Shown here: piece after piece, positions 10,421-21,500 of the stretch
Layout: the number at the start of each line of letters is the position of its first letter
How positions within the stretch are numbered: position 1 is the stretch's first letter
NCBI GenBank assembly: GCA_029204225.1
Contig: CM055100.1
Location: 15,307,623-15,371,622 of the forward strand
Length of the DNA: 64,000 nucleotides
Origin: Diphasiastrum complanatum
Lineage: Eukaryota > Streptophyta > Lycopodiopsida > Lycopodiales > Lycopodiaceae
Reading direction: 5' to 3'
Translations under genes and position numbers: made by a program
Notes under the pieces: generated by a model
Seen by the model: only the letters and a program-made list of their open reading frames with translations
Database searches by the model: none
What the model was told of the DNA's origin: nothing

Positions 10421-13400
10421 ATGCCTGCTGGAGATATGCTTGAGCCATAGGGTGAGGTAGACCAAGACCCCGAGTTCCTTAGGTCTGATGTTCGGTCTGG
10501 GACGCGTGGATGGACCTGTAGGTTTTGTCATGCTCGTTTTGTCAGCACTCTCACTAGGCTGAAAGGCCATCTCCTTGGTGCAGTCAAGGGTGATGGCAAA
10601 CACTTAGGCTCCCTCCCTTGCCCACACATGCCTGCTCAGGAGCGTTGTAGGCTCATTGACATATACGGAGCTCGATTGATGCAGGTTGGTATATCACTAG
10701 ATCATGATGTATATGCAGTAGTGTCATCCACCCCACAGGATCCACTAGCTCCTCGTCCACCACCACCACGTCCTCCCCCACCTCCTATTCCGGCTCCTCC
10801 CCCTCAGCCTGATGCACATCCACCACTCGTTCCTCAGCCCACTGCACCACATCCTACCGCACCACCACAGCCCACTGCACCACGTCCCACCCCTCCTTCT
10901 GCTATATCTATTCCAGTGGGTGCATTTCCACAGCGTCCTCCTGCAGTCACTCAGATGACTCTCCCAGTGCAGACATTCCAATTTCTTCACTCTGAGTCGG
11001 CACCAGATGGCCTCTCACAGGACACCCAGGACATACCATCCACTTTCCCCACACATCAGGATGATTTGGAATCTGATGATGAGGATGGTGATGATAGACA
11101 GCATGGTGAGGCTGGTCCTTCTGGAGCTTCTTCGTCGCCATCTCAGCAGCCCTAGCATCCCCCACAGCCGCAGCATCCCCCTCAGCCACCTTAGGCCCAG
11201 ATTCCCCCCCAGCCTCGGCACCCCCCTTGCCACTGACATACCTCCTCCTGCTCCTCGTAGGGGTGCTTACTGCACTAGGGCATCCTCCAGTAGATCGTCT
11301 CGCAGCTCCCAATATAGACAACAGTCCATGGGGGAGTCTTTTCAGCCCCATCTCGAGGCAGAGGACCAACAGGCTTTGGCAAACATGATCTATGAGCTGA
11401 ACCTGCCATTTGCCATTGCTGACACGGAGCCCTTCAAGAGGGCTATAGCTGCAGTTGTTGCTGCAGGTCCACGCTTCAGGCCACCCATGATTGAGGCTGC
11501 CGTACCACCTACCTTACATCCTGGGTGGAGGAGCTCACCACACAGATGATGCCTCATAGGAAGGCCTAGGAGAGTTATGGGTGCTCAATCATGTCTGATG
11601 GCTGGAGTGACACCCCCCGTCGGCCAGTGATCAACATACTGGTGTCTTGCTGCATGAGCACTATGTTTTATCGGGCCATTGATGCTAGTAGAGGGGGTCG
11701 GGTCATTGACGGACAGTTTATGTTCGATATCATCAATGAGGTTATAGAGGAGGTTGGCCCTGCCAACGTAGTGCAGGTTGTCACCGACAATGCAAGTAAT
11801 TGCGTGCACATGTCTCACTTGCTACAGCAACAGTACCCTACTATTGTATGGACCCCCTGTACTGCACATGGCATTGATCTTATACTGGGGGATATTGGCC
11901 GCTTGCCCTAAATCCGAACGATAGCTGATATGGCCCTTGCCATGGTGACATTTATCACCCGGAAGAGGCGTGCCCTCGCCCTGTTCCGCACCTTCAGTTC
12001 ACCTGATCTAAAGAAACCAACTCCCACACGTTTTGCATTCGACCTGATTGTCATGCATAGGCTTATTAGAGTCACACATTAGCTCAGACACATGGCCACT
12101 AGTGCTGCATTTAGGGAGCTGCCTTTCTCCAGTAGACCTGATGGTTTGAGATTTTTGAGGATTGTATTTGACGATGATTTTTGGCGTCAGGCTGAGAGCA
12201 TTACATCTGTGATGAGTCTGTTCTACTATGTTCTACGGTTACTTGACAGTGAGGGCGTGTAATAGATCCTAACACCACAGTAGGGCAAACACTAACTGAT
12301 CCACCCAACCTTGCCTAGCAGGATCAGTTAGTGTTTGCCCTACTGTGGTGTTAGGATCTATTACAGGGCAGCACTATGGGCCTTATCTCAAGTTCATGGA
12401 CAGGATTGAACAGTTGCTAAAGCAGCATTTTTTCTCCGAGGACAGGTATGGTACTTGATGGTCATTTCAGTCATTTGTTGTTTTGGAATCTGTCTAGTGT
12501 AATTGAAATAAGTTTGCTATCATCTTCGCATCTTAGGACTTATTCATTGACATGTCATTAACTATGTGAAACAGGATGGTGGTGTTGCGGCACATCTGGG
12601 AGCGCAAGTGGAATTGGTTCCATAGGCCGATTCACGCTGTTGCCCACCTGTTGCACCCCATGCGGCTATCTGAACAGCAGGCATCAGACATGGAGCTAGG
12701 TTTGGATTGGTTGAGATACTTGAATGGAGCCGCCAGACACTTCACTGACGTAGATGTTGTTGAGACACAATACATTGCCTTCAAGAGGCGAGTTGGTGTG
12801 TTTGGCCATCACGCGGCGCTAAATTCTGGCAGGAGGGAGAGAGCGGTGACTTGGTGGAACCTCTATGGTTTAGGCTATGGCCTGGAGGATGATCAATTAC
12901 AGATGATGATGGCAGGGATGTATGAGCCAGATCTACCAGAGGAGGATGTGTATCGACCTGATCCACTACCAGAGGATATACAGCATGAGAGAGAGACAGT
13001 AGATGCAGCAGAGGGTGGAGATGCTTGTGCCACAGTGGGAAGGATTGATGGTGTGCAGGATTCACAGGCCCCTGCAGATGTTCATGTTGATGATGATGCA
13101 GATCGGACCCGCCGTGTTCGCCAGAGGACCATGTCAGACCTCCTTCGGTATGGACAGGGTGAGGATGACATTGATGATCTAGGGTGGCTCTCACCACATG
13201 CACGTACTCAGCCACATCCAGCACCATCAACTGTTGGTACACATACGACTGCTACTCGTACGGCTCCTACTCATGCAGCTCCCAGGCATACAACGCCGAC
13301 ACATACGGTACCTCCTGCTCAGCACCCACTCCGGTTGCTGCATCCACTTATACAGCTGCCAGCCACATTCCACCACCTGCACCTGCACGTCGCGTCCCTG

Positions 13401-13913
13401 GGCCACCTCGTCATGTTACACCAGCTTTTTCGATTGGTGGACAGCGTCGGCCTCATCTTACAGCAGCTGAATTATGGCCTACTCCTGCCATGCCAGAGGG
13501 TTCCACTCATAGACCCCTTCTCCCAGCAGGTTACTATCCACGAGGAGTTGTCCCTGCCCAACCTGCAATACAACCATATTCATACACTCCGCCTACATTC
13601 AGGGTGCCTGCATCTCGTGCCACACCCATTCCTGCATCAGCGGCACCTCCTACTACATCTGCTTCCACAGCACCAGCTCGGAGGTGTCCAGGAAGGCCTC
13701 TAGGATCTGGCAGGGGGTCTTCCCAGAGAGGCAGAGGTTCTAGTCAGACAGTGGCACGTAGACAGAGAGGGAGGCCACGTGGCTCTGGCAGAGGTGCATC
13801 TCGCATCACTTTGTCAGGGACAGATTGAGGGAGAGGCTTTACATGACTTCAATCAGGCAGAGGAGGATGAGTTAGATGATTTTGATGATCTGGATGCCAC
13901 ACAGGCATCTTGA
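10421..13913 (+). pseudogene. hAT-1 transposase (BED finger, DUF659, AT-hook), broken
   Basis: The natural start is probably ATG 10421. A BED zinc finger (WTCRFCHARFVS...GHLLG) lies at about 10500-10620, then a proline-rich linker, then the DUF659 core with MSDGWSDTPRRPVIN (11591) and VVTDNASN, GTPCTAHGIDL-like region. An intron is likely at 12446-12574 (GTATGG...ACAG), and the last exon starts GATGGTG with HIWERKWNWFHRPIHAVAHLLHP. A basic AT-hook-like RQRGRPRGSGRG sits near 13770 and an acidic tail ends near 13913. Breaks: in-frame TAG at 10448, 11153, 11192, 11567 and 12080, frameshifts near 11230, 13320 and 13820, and the hairpin at 12258. The C-terminal dimerisation motif (ERNWS, seen in hAT-2) is missing: WWNLYG passes straight to LEDDQLQMMMAGM. 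It cannot encode an active enzyme. Confidence 0.85.
12258..12365. mobile_element. 108-bp hairpin built from chromovirus LTR 3' ends
   Basis: Two perfect 45-nt inverted arms (12258-12302 and 12321-12365) surround an 18-nt spacer. The arm beginning TGTAATAGATCC is the reverse complement of the LTR 3' terminus of chromovirus B (27816-27860, 33859-33903), and the spacer continues with more of the same LTR. It starts TG and ends CA. It is flanked by GGGCG and GGGCA, close to a 5-bp target duplication. Both arms share one base that differs from the LTRs of B, so the source was another family member. It interrupts hAT-1 coding sequence and adds a stop. Confidence 0.85.
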
Positions 13914-14329
13914 GGACATATTGTAGATGTTGTCATGTTGTTCATTTTTGTTCCATCACACTGTATTTTTTTGAGGTCAGGACCCCAGCCGTATGTGGCG
14001 GGCTCAATGAGATAACATACAGAGCATCTCACTTGTTTTCCAGATGGATGCCCAGTTGATGTGCATTGTGTACACTGATGAAATGGTTTACCGTGATAAC
14101 CTCCCCCTTTCTCTGTCTCCCTCTATCTCTTAAGTTTTAACATATTTTTCCAACTTATTTTGCCTTTTTTTGGGCTGTTTTTGGGGATGGGTAGTTAAAA
14201 AAAAAGGTCATTAAATAATTTGAAGTAAATAATCTAAACTCCCTACAATCTGCTTCTTCTAGAATTTTTTTGGCATTTTTTTAGCATTCTTTTGGGCTAT
14301 TTTGGGGGGTAGGACAAAAAAAATTTAAT

Positions 14330-14441
14330 TAATTAACTATACGGTTCACCACGGTTCCAGGTAAAAATTCCTGAGAACCGTACGGTTCATTGTACGGTTC
14401 TCAGAACCGTGGTGAACCGTACACGGTTCATTAATTCTATG
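14330..14441. promoter_or_regulatory. subterminal repeat cluster of hAT-1
   Basis: The motif ACGGTTC or its complement GAACCGT occurs about six times in roughly 100 bp, in both orientations. In hAT elements such clusters bind transposase next to the terminal repeat. The same motif is clustered at the 5' end and in the 426-bp derivative. Confidence 0.6.
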
Positions 14442-15560
14442 CTCAATACTATGATATGTATAGTCTAAAGTGTACCTCAACATCAAAAGAAGTAAAAGTT
14501 TCTTGTGATATAGATGACAGGCCACAGCCCCTGTGGCCAACTAGTAACACCAAGTTATAATCCGCATTGCAACATGTATCAATGACAAGAAAATCTCTTG
14601 CCCATAAGGCCCTCTAGCTTGAAAAGTCAAAATTTCCAGTAAAATGAATACTGATGCCCTAAAGTGCCCCTTTGCTCTAAAATAGACACATTTCTTATCC
14701 ACCTCTATCACCAATGGTACTCTTAGATGTAGGAATAAGTGATGACCAAGGTTAAGATCACCCTCCATAAAAGAAACGCAAGGCAAGAGATGTCAATTAT
14801 GAATTTGCCAACACTCCCCGTTAGAAGAAAAAAAAATTTCAACATTATATTTGATGTTAGAGGAAATGCAAAACAGTGATCATACCAGGGATTAAACAAC
14901 TAACAATACCGTGATCTTTGACAATGACACACGTAAGCATACAAAATCAATGGAAGTCGATAGTAGTAAGGGAGATCACCTTCGCAAACCAATATCTAGA
15001 GCAAAATTGTCCCATCTAATGCAAAATCAAGAAATATGATGATCGTATTTTAGAATGATGCCAAGATTGGTAAAAGAGGCATACCTGAGCCAATGTCAAC
15101 ACTCAATGGTAGTTTGGGATTTGTAAAGACCATTGCCCACACTGGTGGATAATAAGGTCCCTATTCATGGCAATCATCAAAAACAAGTACAACTCACCTG
15201 TTTGAACAATAATTAAACGTGAAAGAAATAAACAAGTATAACAATCAAGCTTTCCAAAGAGAAACCAAAACAAATTAGATACTTCTTTCTCAGTTACCTT
15301 CTTAGAACATATATATAAACAATTTGAAACCATATGAAGGCTTTTCTGCAATATAGGTACAAAATTCACCATTGATGATCCTACAACGCCTAGTGTGAAA
15401 GCAGTGAAAACCTATAAATATGTGAACACTAACTACGCTATTAAGAATTTACAGGTTCAACACTTTGAAACTAGTTTAAAAGACCATTTGTCTCTTTCTA
15501 ATCAGACCAACATCATGTTAAAGGTCAGGACAGTGCATTCATTCAACATAACAAAAACAG
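14442..15560. other. no gene recognised
   Basis: AT-rich sequence with only short open stretches. Nothing resembles a known protein or repeat. Confidence 0.5.
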
Positions 15561-15568
15561 TACAGAGC

Positions 15569-15990
15569 ACAGTTGCACCCCCGAATCTGGAATTGTGATT
15601 TGGACAGCGATTCAAATTGCGTTCCCCGAATCGCTTGGGGGTCGTGATTCGCAAAAACAAATTGTAAATACCTTCAATATGGGTATCGGTAGAAAGAGAA
15701 AACAGAGAGAATTAAGAGTAAATGCGTTCCCGGTAGTTTCAGCCTACTTTCAGGTTCAATTTCAACACATTATAGGTCCAATTCCAGTAGATTTCAGGTC
15801 AAAGGATTAAGAGTGAATGCATTTCTAGTGTTTCAGCCTACTTGCAGGTTCAATTTCAGCATATTATATGTCCGATTCCAGTACATTTCAGGTCCAAGAA
15901 GCAAAAGCAAAAGCAAAAAAAAAAAAAAAATTTGCGATGCACTGAACCGAATCACGATAATCCCAAAAGCGCAATTCGTTGCAAGTATGA
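15569..15990. mobile_element. possible hAT miniature element with GAATCG motifs
   Basis: The left part CACAGTTGCACCCCCGAATC resembles the left end proposed for hAT-2 (CATAGTTGCAGC). CGAATC/GATTCG motifs occur at both sides (15580-15650 and 15950-15985). No convincing 8-bp target duplication was found, so the limits are tentative. A near-duplicate pair is present inside: the TTTCAGCCTACTT...CAGGTTCAATTTCA segment at about 15738 and 15831. Confidence 0.35.
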
Positions 15991-16715
15991 GAGAAAGAAA
16001 GAAAGAAAGCTTTATTAACGTCCTTTTCATGCAAAAGGCATATAAGACGAACCAGTACATCACATAAGATGGAAACCAGATGGATCAATGCTGTCAAGCA
16101 ACAGGACTGAAACAAATCTAACTAAGAAGAGATTTTATAATCAGGATTATATGGTGTGTAGACTATTTACAAGTCCATGAACATCTTCTCATTTCTCTAA
16201 CTCTAATTCTATCTCAAAATTCAAACTCTCATTAACCTTAGGCTTACGATCTACAAATCTAATACTACCATTTTGATAAACAAGCCGTTTCTAGTTGATA
16301 GAGCTTCTTGTCGTGCCATTTTGCATTCTTGCAGTTGGATGAAGGTAAGATCTTCGTCCCAAGTAGATTTTGGTATACCACAATTTAGATCTCTGCCTCA
16401 TAACTTCACGCCCAATAGACATTGAGGTGAAGCGAATGACAAGAGTCTCCAAGTCCTTAGGCCGCCAAGCAATCTCCATACATGGGCTATGGTGCTACAA
16501 AACATTATGTTCAGGATGCCCTGAGTAAGCCAATCATTTGATGCCCTAGTGACCCCTACGGCTTTGTACGCTACAAAGACTTGGTGCACAAGGTTTACCT
16601 CAACTGAGTGGGCTTACGTATGATATGGGCTAAGCCCTCAGTTCCACATCAGATCATCTTGGCTGAGTTTGCAATACCTCCAGTGCAAATTGAGGGTACC
16701 TTAAGGTTGAATATA

Positions 16716-17154
16716 TATAGTTGCAACAAATCGCGATTCGCTGGGTATCGCAATTTGCAAAGAGCAAAAAAGAAAAAAAAAAATTGCTCAAAAAACCCCC
16801 CATATAGTATTGGTACCCCCTATGTAGTTAAAAACTGCAAAAAAAATTGTATAAGGCCTCAAAATATAAATCCTAAACTCAAAAAAGGCGTAAAAAGGTC
16901 CATTTTTTAGGTTTTTAGGTCATTTTATGCTTTTTTTTGAGTTTAGGGTTTATAGATTGAGGCCCTATACAATTTTTTTTGCAATTTTTAACTACATAGA
17001 GGGTACCAAATTATATGGAGGATTTTTTGAGAAAAAAAAATCCTCCATATAGTATTTAACTAGTTACTACATAGAGGGTACCAATACTATATGGGGAATT
17101 TTTTTGCGATTCACGAATCAATTCGAACCGCGATTCGAGAATCGCAGTTGTCTA

Positions 17155-17156
<2 letters not shown>
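16716..17156. mobile_element. hAT-type MITE with long hairpin
   Basis: The ends are TATAGTTGCAAC and GTTGTCTATG, with GATTCG/CGAATC motifs inside both. The interior is a long imperfect inverted repeat: the segment at about 16797-16893 (GTTAAAAACTGC, AATCCTAAACTC) is repeated in reverse complement at about 16930-17025, and a third related copy follows to 17100. The target duplication cannot be judged because both flanks are AT repeats. It has no coding capacity. Confidence 0.6.

Positions 17157-17219
<63 letters not shown>
17157..17219. repeat. (AT)n microsatellite
   Basis: About 60 bp of almost pure AT dinucleotide, directly next to the MITE. Confidence 0.95.
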
Positions 17220-17994
17220 AAGTCATTAAGTATGTCAATAGTGGGACACGTTACCCCATATAGCACTCACATCCTCCCAACATTTCTTTGGTCAAGGACA
17301 TCACTTATCATTCCAAGGCCTCCAAACTATTGGACACACTTGGCATCTCTATCTCACACCTTCTTGAGGCATCTCATCAATAAATTAGGAGATTCATATG
17401 CCAAGTATACATCCAAAGTGTCATGTACTTAAATTTCTGCCTTAGTGTGAACACATTGGACTTGTAAATTGCAAATTTTAACTATTGAAATGGCTCACAC
17501 CGGCCTATGGTGTTTTGTATAACTTGTTGACCTGCTGGTATTTGGTATAGGGTATTGGGTTTTAATTTATAGGCTGCTAGACTGACCTCCTAAAAAGTAG
17601 GAGTTGACCGGTCAATGGGACATGTGTCACATGCTCACTGGGACACTTGGTCTAGTGTGTGAGCGACACATGTCAAACGGTCCTCCTACTCACTTTCCTA
17701 TGCGTCAGGCAGTTGTGCATGAAGTCTGCCATGTGTGGACTATAGGACAAGTCAGGGTCAACTGGGTGCTTGAGGTAGGAGGGCGTGGGAGCTTAGGAGG
17801 GGGAGGGGGGGAGCCTCTTATATATGCCTCATCTTTCTACTATGCAATAGGTAGCTGGGAGAAGACTTAGCAGCAGTGCTCTTACGTGTTTATGCTAGAA
17901 TCTTGATATGTACTTTCAGGAGAAATCAATCAAGTGGATATTTGATGTCTACTTGGTGTGCTTAGGGTTTAGTTGAGATAGCTTTGTGAGATTT
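17220..17994. other. no gene recognised
   Basis: No recognisable coding sequence. A TATA-like CTTATATATGCC at about 17816-17827 on the plus strand follows a G-rich run. It could be part of an old LTR, but no partner copy is in the window. Confidence 0.4.
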
Positions 17995-18496
17995 TGTTAC
18001 AACTCCCTAAGATCTCCGACTGCCTTGAAGGTTCGCACACCCCATACCAGTGACGACGCACCGTATCCGCCCATCCATAGGGTCACAACCGACCCACCCC
18101 CCATGCACTGGAGCTATCGACATAGGCATGCCTAGTTGAGCCTCTTACGATAACTGGCGTCCCATACCACCAGCCATCGCACTCAGCTCTCCCTAGCACA
18201 CATCTCCTGGCCTGGAGATACATCCTTGCTAATGCACGTGCTCTCCATCCACCAACTCCTGGGTAGACTGAGTGAATGGAAAGAGGGAAGCCCCACCACT
18301 ATATAGGCATAGCACAGTGGGTCCCATCAAGCACGGTCCTGCCGGCGACACGTGACCACCTAGGATGGTGATGCGTGGCACCCAAACATGTCGATAACGC
18401 CAGACCTATGTCATGCCCCTTGTGAGGCCGTCACTGAAGGGTGTAGGCGTACCGTTATGGTACAAGGGTGTAGGCGTACCGTTATGGTACATAACA
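17995..18496 (-). repeat. 3' LTR of chromovirus A
   Basis: On the minus strand it starts TGTTATGTACC directly after the polypurine tract and ends GGAGTTGTAACA, giving a TGTTA...TAACA terminal inverted repeat over 502 bp. A TATATAG box is at about 18299-18305. Near its start is a 27-bp tandem duplication (18437-18463 and 18464-18490). The right-hand limit is firm; the left one rests on the terminal repeat alone because no second LTR is available. Confidence 0.65.
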
Positions 18497-18507
18497 TCCC
18501 CCCCCCC
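18497..18507 (-). promoter_or_regulatory. polypurine tract of chromovirus A
   Basis: Ten G residues plus A on the minus strand, just upstream of the 3' LTR and 15 bp after the pol stop. It would prime plus-strand DNA synthesis. Confidence 0.75.
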
Positions 18508-18522
18508 AATAAAAACTTCCTT

Positions 18523-21500
18523 CTATGGGAAAAAACCAGGGAATCTAAGTCTTAAATCGTCCTCCCTCTCCTAGGTGTCCTCATCATCTGACTTACCTTT
18601 CCAACGAATCAGATGTTCAAAAATCAAACGATTTCTTAGCTGATGTCGTCGAGTATCCATGATCCTTTCTGGTTCATGGGGTACAAAGGCAGTCAAATCC
18701 TCCAAAAATACTAGATCTGTGGGAATCAGGTCATCTTTTCCACCAAGTCGTTCCTTTAAACGACTAACATGGAATACAGGATGAACCTTGGTTCCAATAG
18801 GGAGTTACCAATCTTGTTAAGAACTTTGAAAGGACCGCTATAACTTCGGACAATTCCCCGTTCGAAGTGTCTTAGAGTCTTTTGGGATTCTTAGATACAC
18901 CCAATCACCGATCTCAAATTCTCGAGGAGCACGGCTTCGGTTAGCATAGAATTGGGCTTGATCCTGAGCCGATCTAATGGTTTCCCTAGCCACCTACAAC
19001 ATTTCCTGCATAACATGCAATAAATCCGCTGCAACTTGAACCTTGAGACCTTTGAGTCCAACGGAGATAGGGGAACGAGGCTGAAAGGCGTACAAGAGCA
19101 TAAAAGGGCCAAAATCAGTGGCAGAATGCTTCATACTATTGTATGCGAACTCACCCGTTGGGAGATACTTTTTCCAATCTGATTGTTGCCCGGAAACATA
19201 TGCACGAAGCATATCACCAAGCTCTGGGTGACTGTTTCAGCCCATAGAGCACCTGGTGGATTTTGCATACAAGGTGCTGATGCTTGCCATTGAGTTCGTA
19301 TCCCTCTGGCTGTGTCATATAGATTTCCTCTTCGATGGTTCCATTGAGGAAAGCGGTTTGGACATCCATCTGGTGGACTTCAAGATCTGTTGCGGCTGCA
19401 AAGAAGAGGAGTATGCGGATCGAAACATGTTTGACAACTGCGCTGAAGGTTTCTGAATAATCTAGATCTGGAATCTGGGAAAAGCCTTTGCGACTAGCCT
19501 GGCCTTGTAATGATTTAGCCTTCCTTGAGCGTCATACTTCGTCTTGAATATCCATTTGCATGGAATTGGGTTTCGGTCCTTTGGCAACTCAGTGACTGTC
19601 CATGTTTGATTCTTCATTAGAGAATCAAATTTGGTGTCCATCGTTGCTTTCCATTGGTCAGCATCAAGAGTAGACATAGCCTAAAAAACGGTGGTTTTCC
19701 ATCGACTGGTTGACACGTTCGGTCTGACCATCGATTTATGGGTGATCCGTAGACGATAGACTTAAAGTAGTTTCCAATCTTTCAAAGACCACCTGCCAGA
19801 ACTTGCCAGTGAACTTGGAATTACGATCACTAACAATATCGTTCGGCAAACCATACAACCTGAACAACTTTTCAACAAAGAGCTGTGCAAGTTCTGAAGC
19901 TTTGACAGTAATTTTTGTTGGAATAAATTGTGCCATCTTGGTAAGCATGTTAACTACTACCCAAATGGCATGTGACCCTTCCCAGATTTGGGAAGTCCGA
20001 CCACAAAATCCATGGAAATACTTTTCCACTTCTTGCTGGGAATTTCCAAAGGATGTAACAGACCAGCTGCTTTGAGTCTTTCTGTTTTATTTACTTGGCA
20101 CTGTTCACACTTTTGAACATATGCCTCGACATGACCTTTCATCTTTGGCCAATAAAATTCTCTCATAACAAGATCAAGTGTCCTCTGTATACCAGCGTGT
20201 CCCGCGCTGGGGCTACTGTGGCACTCGTGCAGGATTTGGGCCCTAATGTCCGCGATATCTGTCACGCAAACTTTTCCTCTACGGAAAAGTAAACCATTCT
20301 GAATGGAATAATCATAAAGTATCTTCTCTTCACGAGATTTCTTGGAATCCTGCTTTCCGAGATTATTTCTCACAATAGAGCTTCCTGCCAGGACTCCTTG
20401 CCAAATACGACCGAAAAACTCATCGGTCCGACAAAGATCTCACAGAGAAAGATACAATTTGGATTGGAACGCAGCAAAGCATAACTGATTAACCTCACCA
20501 ATCCGGCTCAAAGCATCAACGACACAATTCGACGAACCTCGACGGTACTTAATGTGGAATTCGAACTCCTGAATGAGTTCCGACCAATGGGCCTTACGAC
20601 CCCTAAGGTCCGAGGCATCACAGATATATTTAACAGACTCGTGATCCGTCATAACCATGAATTTAGATCCGTACAAATAATGTCTCCAGATCTTTAGCGC
20701 ATGGATGACAACAAAAAGTTCCTTCCCATAAGTAGAATGTCTACTTTGAGCTGGGTCCAACTTCTTGCTTTCGAAAGCCACAGGTCTACCATCCTGGTAA
20801 AGGACTGCACCCACCGCATAGTCACTAGCATATGTTTCCACCAGGAAAGATCCGCTAGGGTCCACTATGTGTAAGATAGGGGCTATAGACACTAACATCT
20901 GCAAAGCTTCAAAGCTTTGATTAAGCTCATCGGTCCAAGTAACAGGTGTACTGATTTTCGAACACTTCCGGCTTTCTTCTTACTACCCTTTTTAGTTTTG
21001 TCTTTTGGCTTTCTTCACTCCCTTAAGAAGATTCGTTAGAGGCAATGCCATTAAGGCAGAGTCTTTATTGAATTTATGGAAAAACCCTGTGAAGCCTAGA
21101 AAAGATTTTAACTTCCCTAATGGTTTGCAGGATAGGCCAATCACAAACTTTCTGGACCTTATCGTAATCGATCTCTAGACCTCGATCAAAAACGATATGT
21201 CCTAAATATTTGAGTCTTGTCAGGAAGAACTCACACTTAGACTCCTTAGCATAAAGCTTTGCCTGCCTTAGATTATCTAAGACTGTACACAAATGCGCCT
21301 CGTGCTCCTCAAGAGTCTAACTGTAAATCAGTATGTCATCCAGAAATACCACGAGAAACTTCCCTAGATATGGACGAAGAATATCGTTCATCACCTGTTG
21401 GAAGGTTGCCAAGGCATTAGTTGGACCAAAGGGTAAAATTAAAAATTCGTAATGGCCATACCTAGAATGAAAACCATCCCCCTTGTGAATTCTGATTTGA

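Larger units (their letters stand above)
9635..14441 (+). mobile_element. hAT-1 transposon, decayed autonomous copy
   Basis: The 5' end is CATAGAACCC (9635; an extra truncated copy begins at 9455) and the 3' end is AATTCTATG (14441). Flanking 8-mers are GTCAACAC (9627-9634) and CTCAATAC (14442-14449), six of eight bases alike, fitting an aged hAT target duplication. Both ends carry clustered GAACCGT/ACGGTTC motifs. Inside is a plus-strand BED and DUF659 transposase gene with several breaks, plus a 108-bp LTR-derived hairpin. Confidence 0.8.

Noticed and set aside
15833-16063. Minus-strand open frame with a leucine/phenylalanine-rich segment
   Set aside because: It is the complement of an A-rich run and poly-A-like tract; no homology and no gene signals.
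17816-17994. TATA-like box as promoter of a host gene
   Set aside because: No coding sequence follows on the plus strand before the LTR of chromovirus A.
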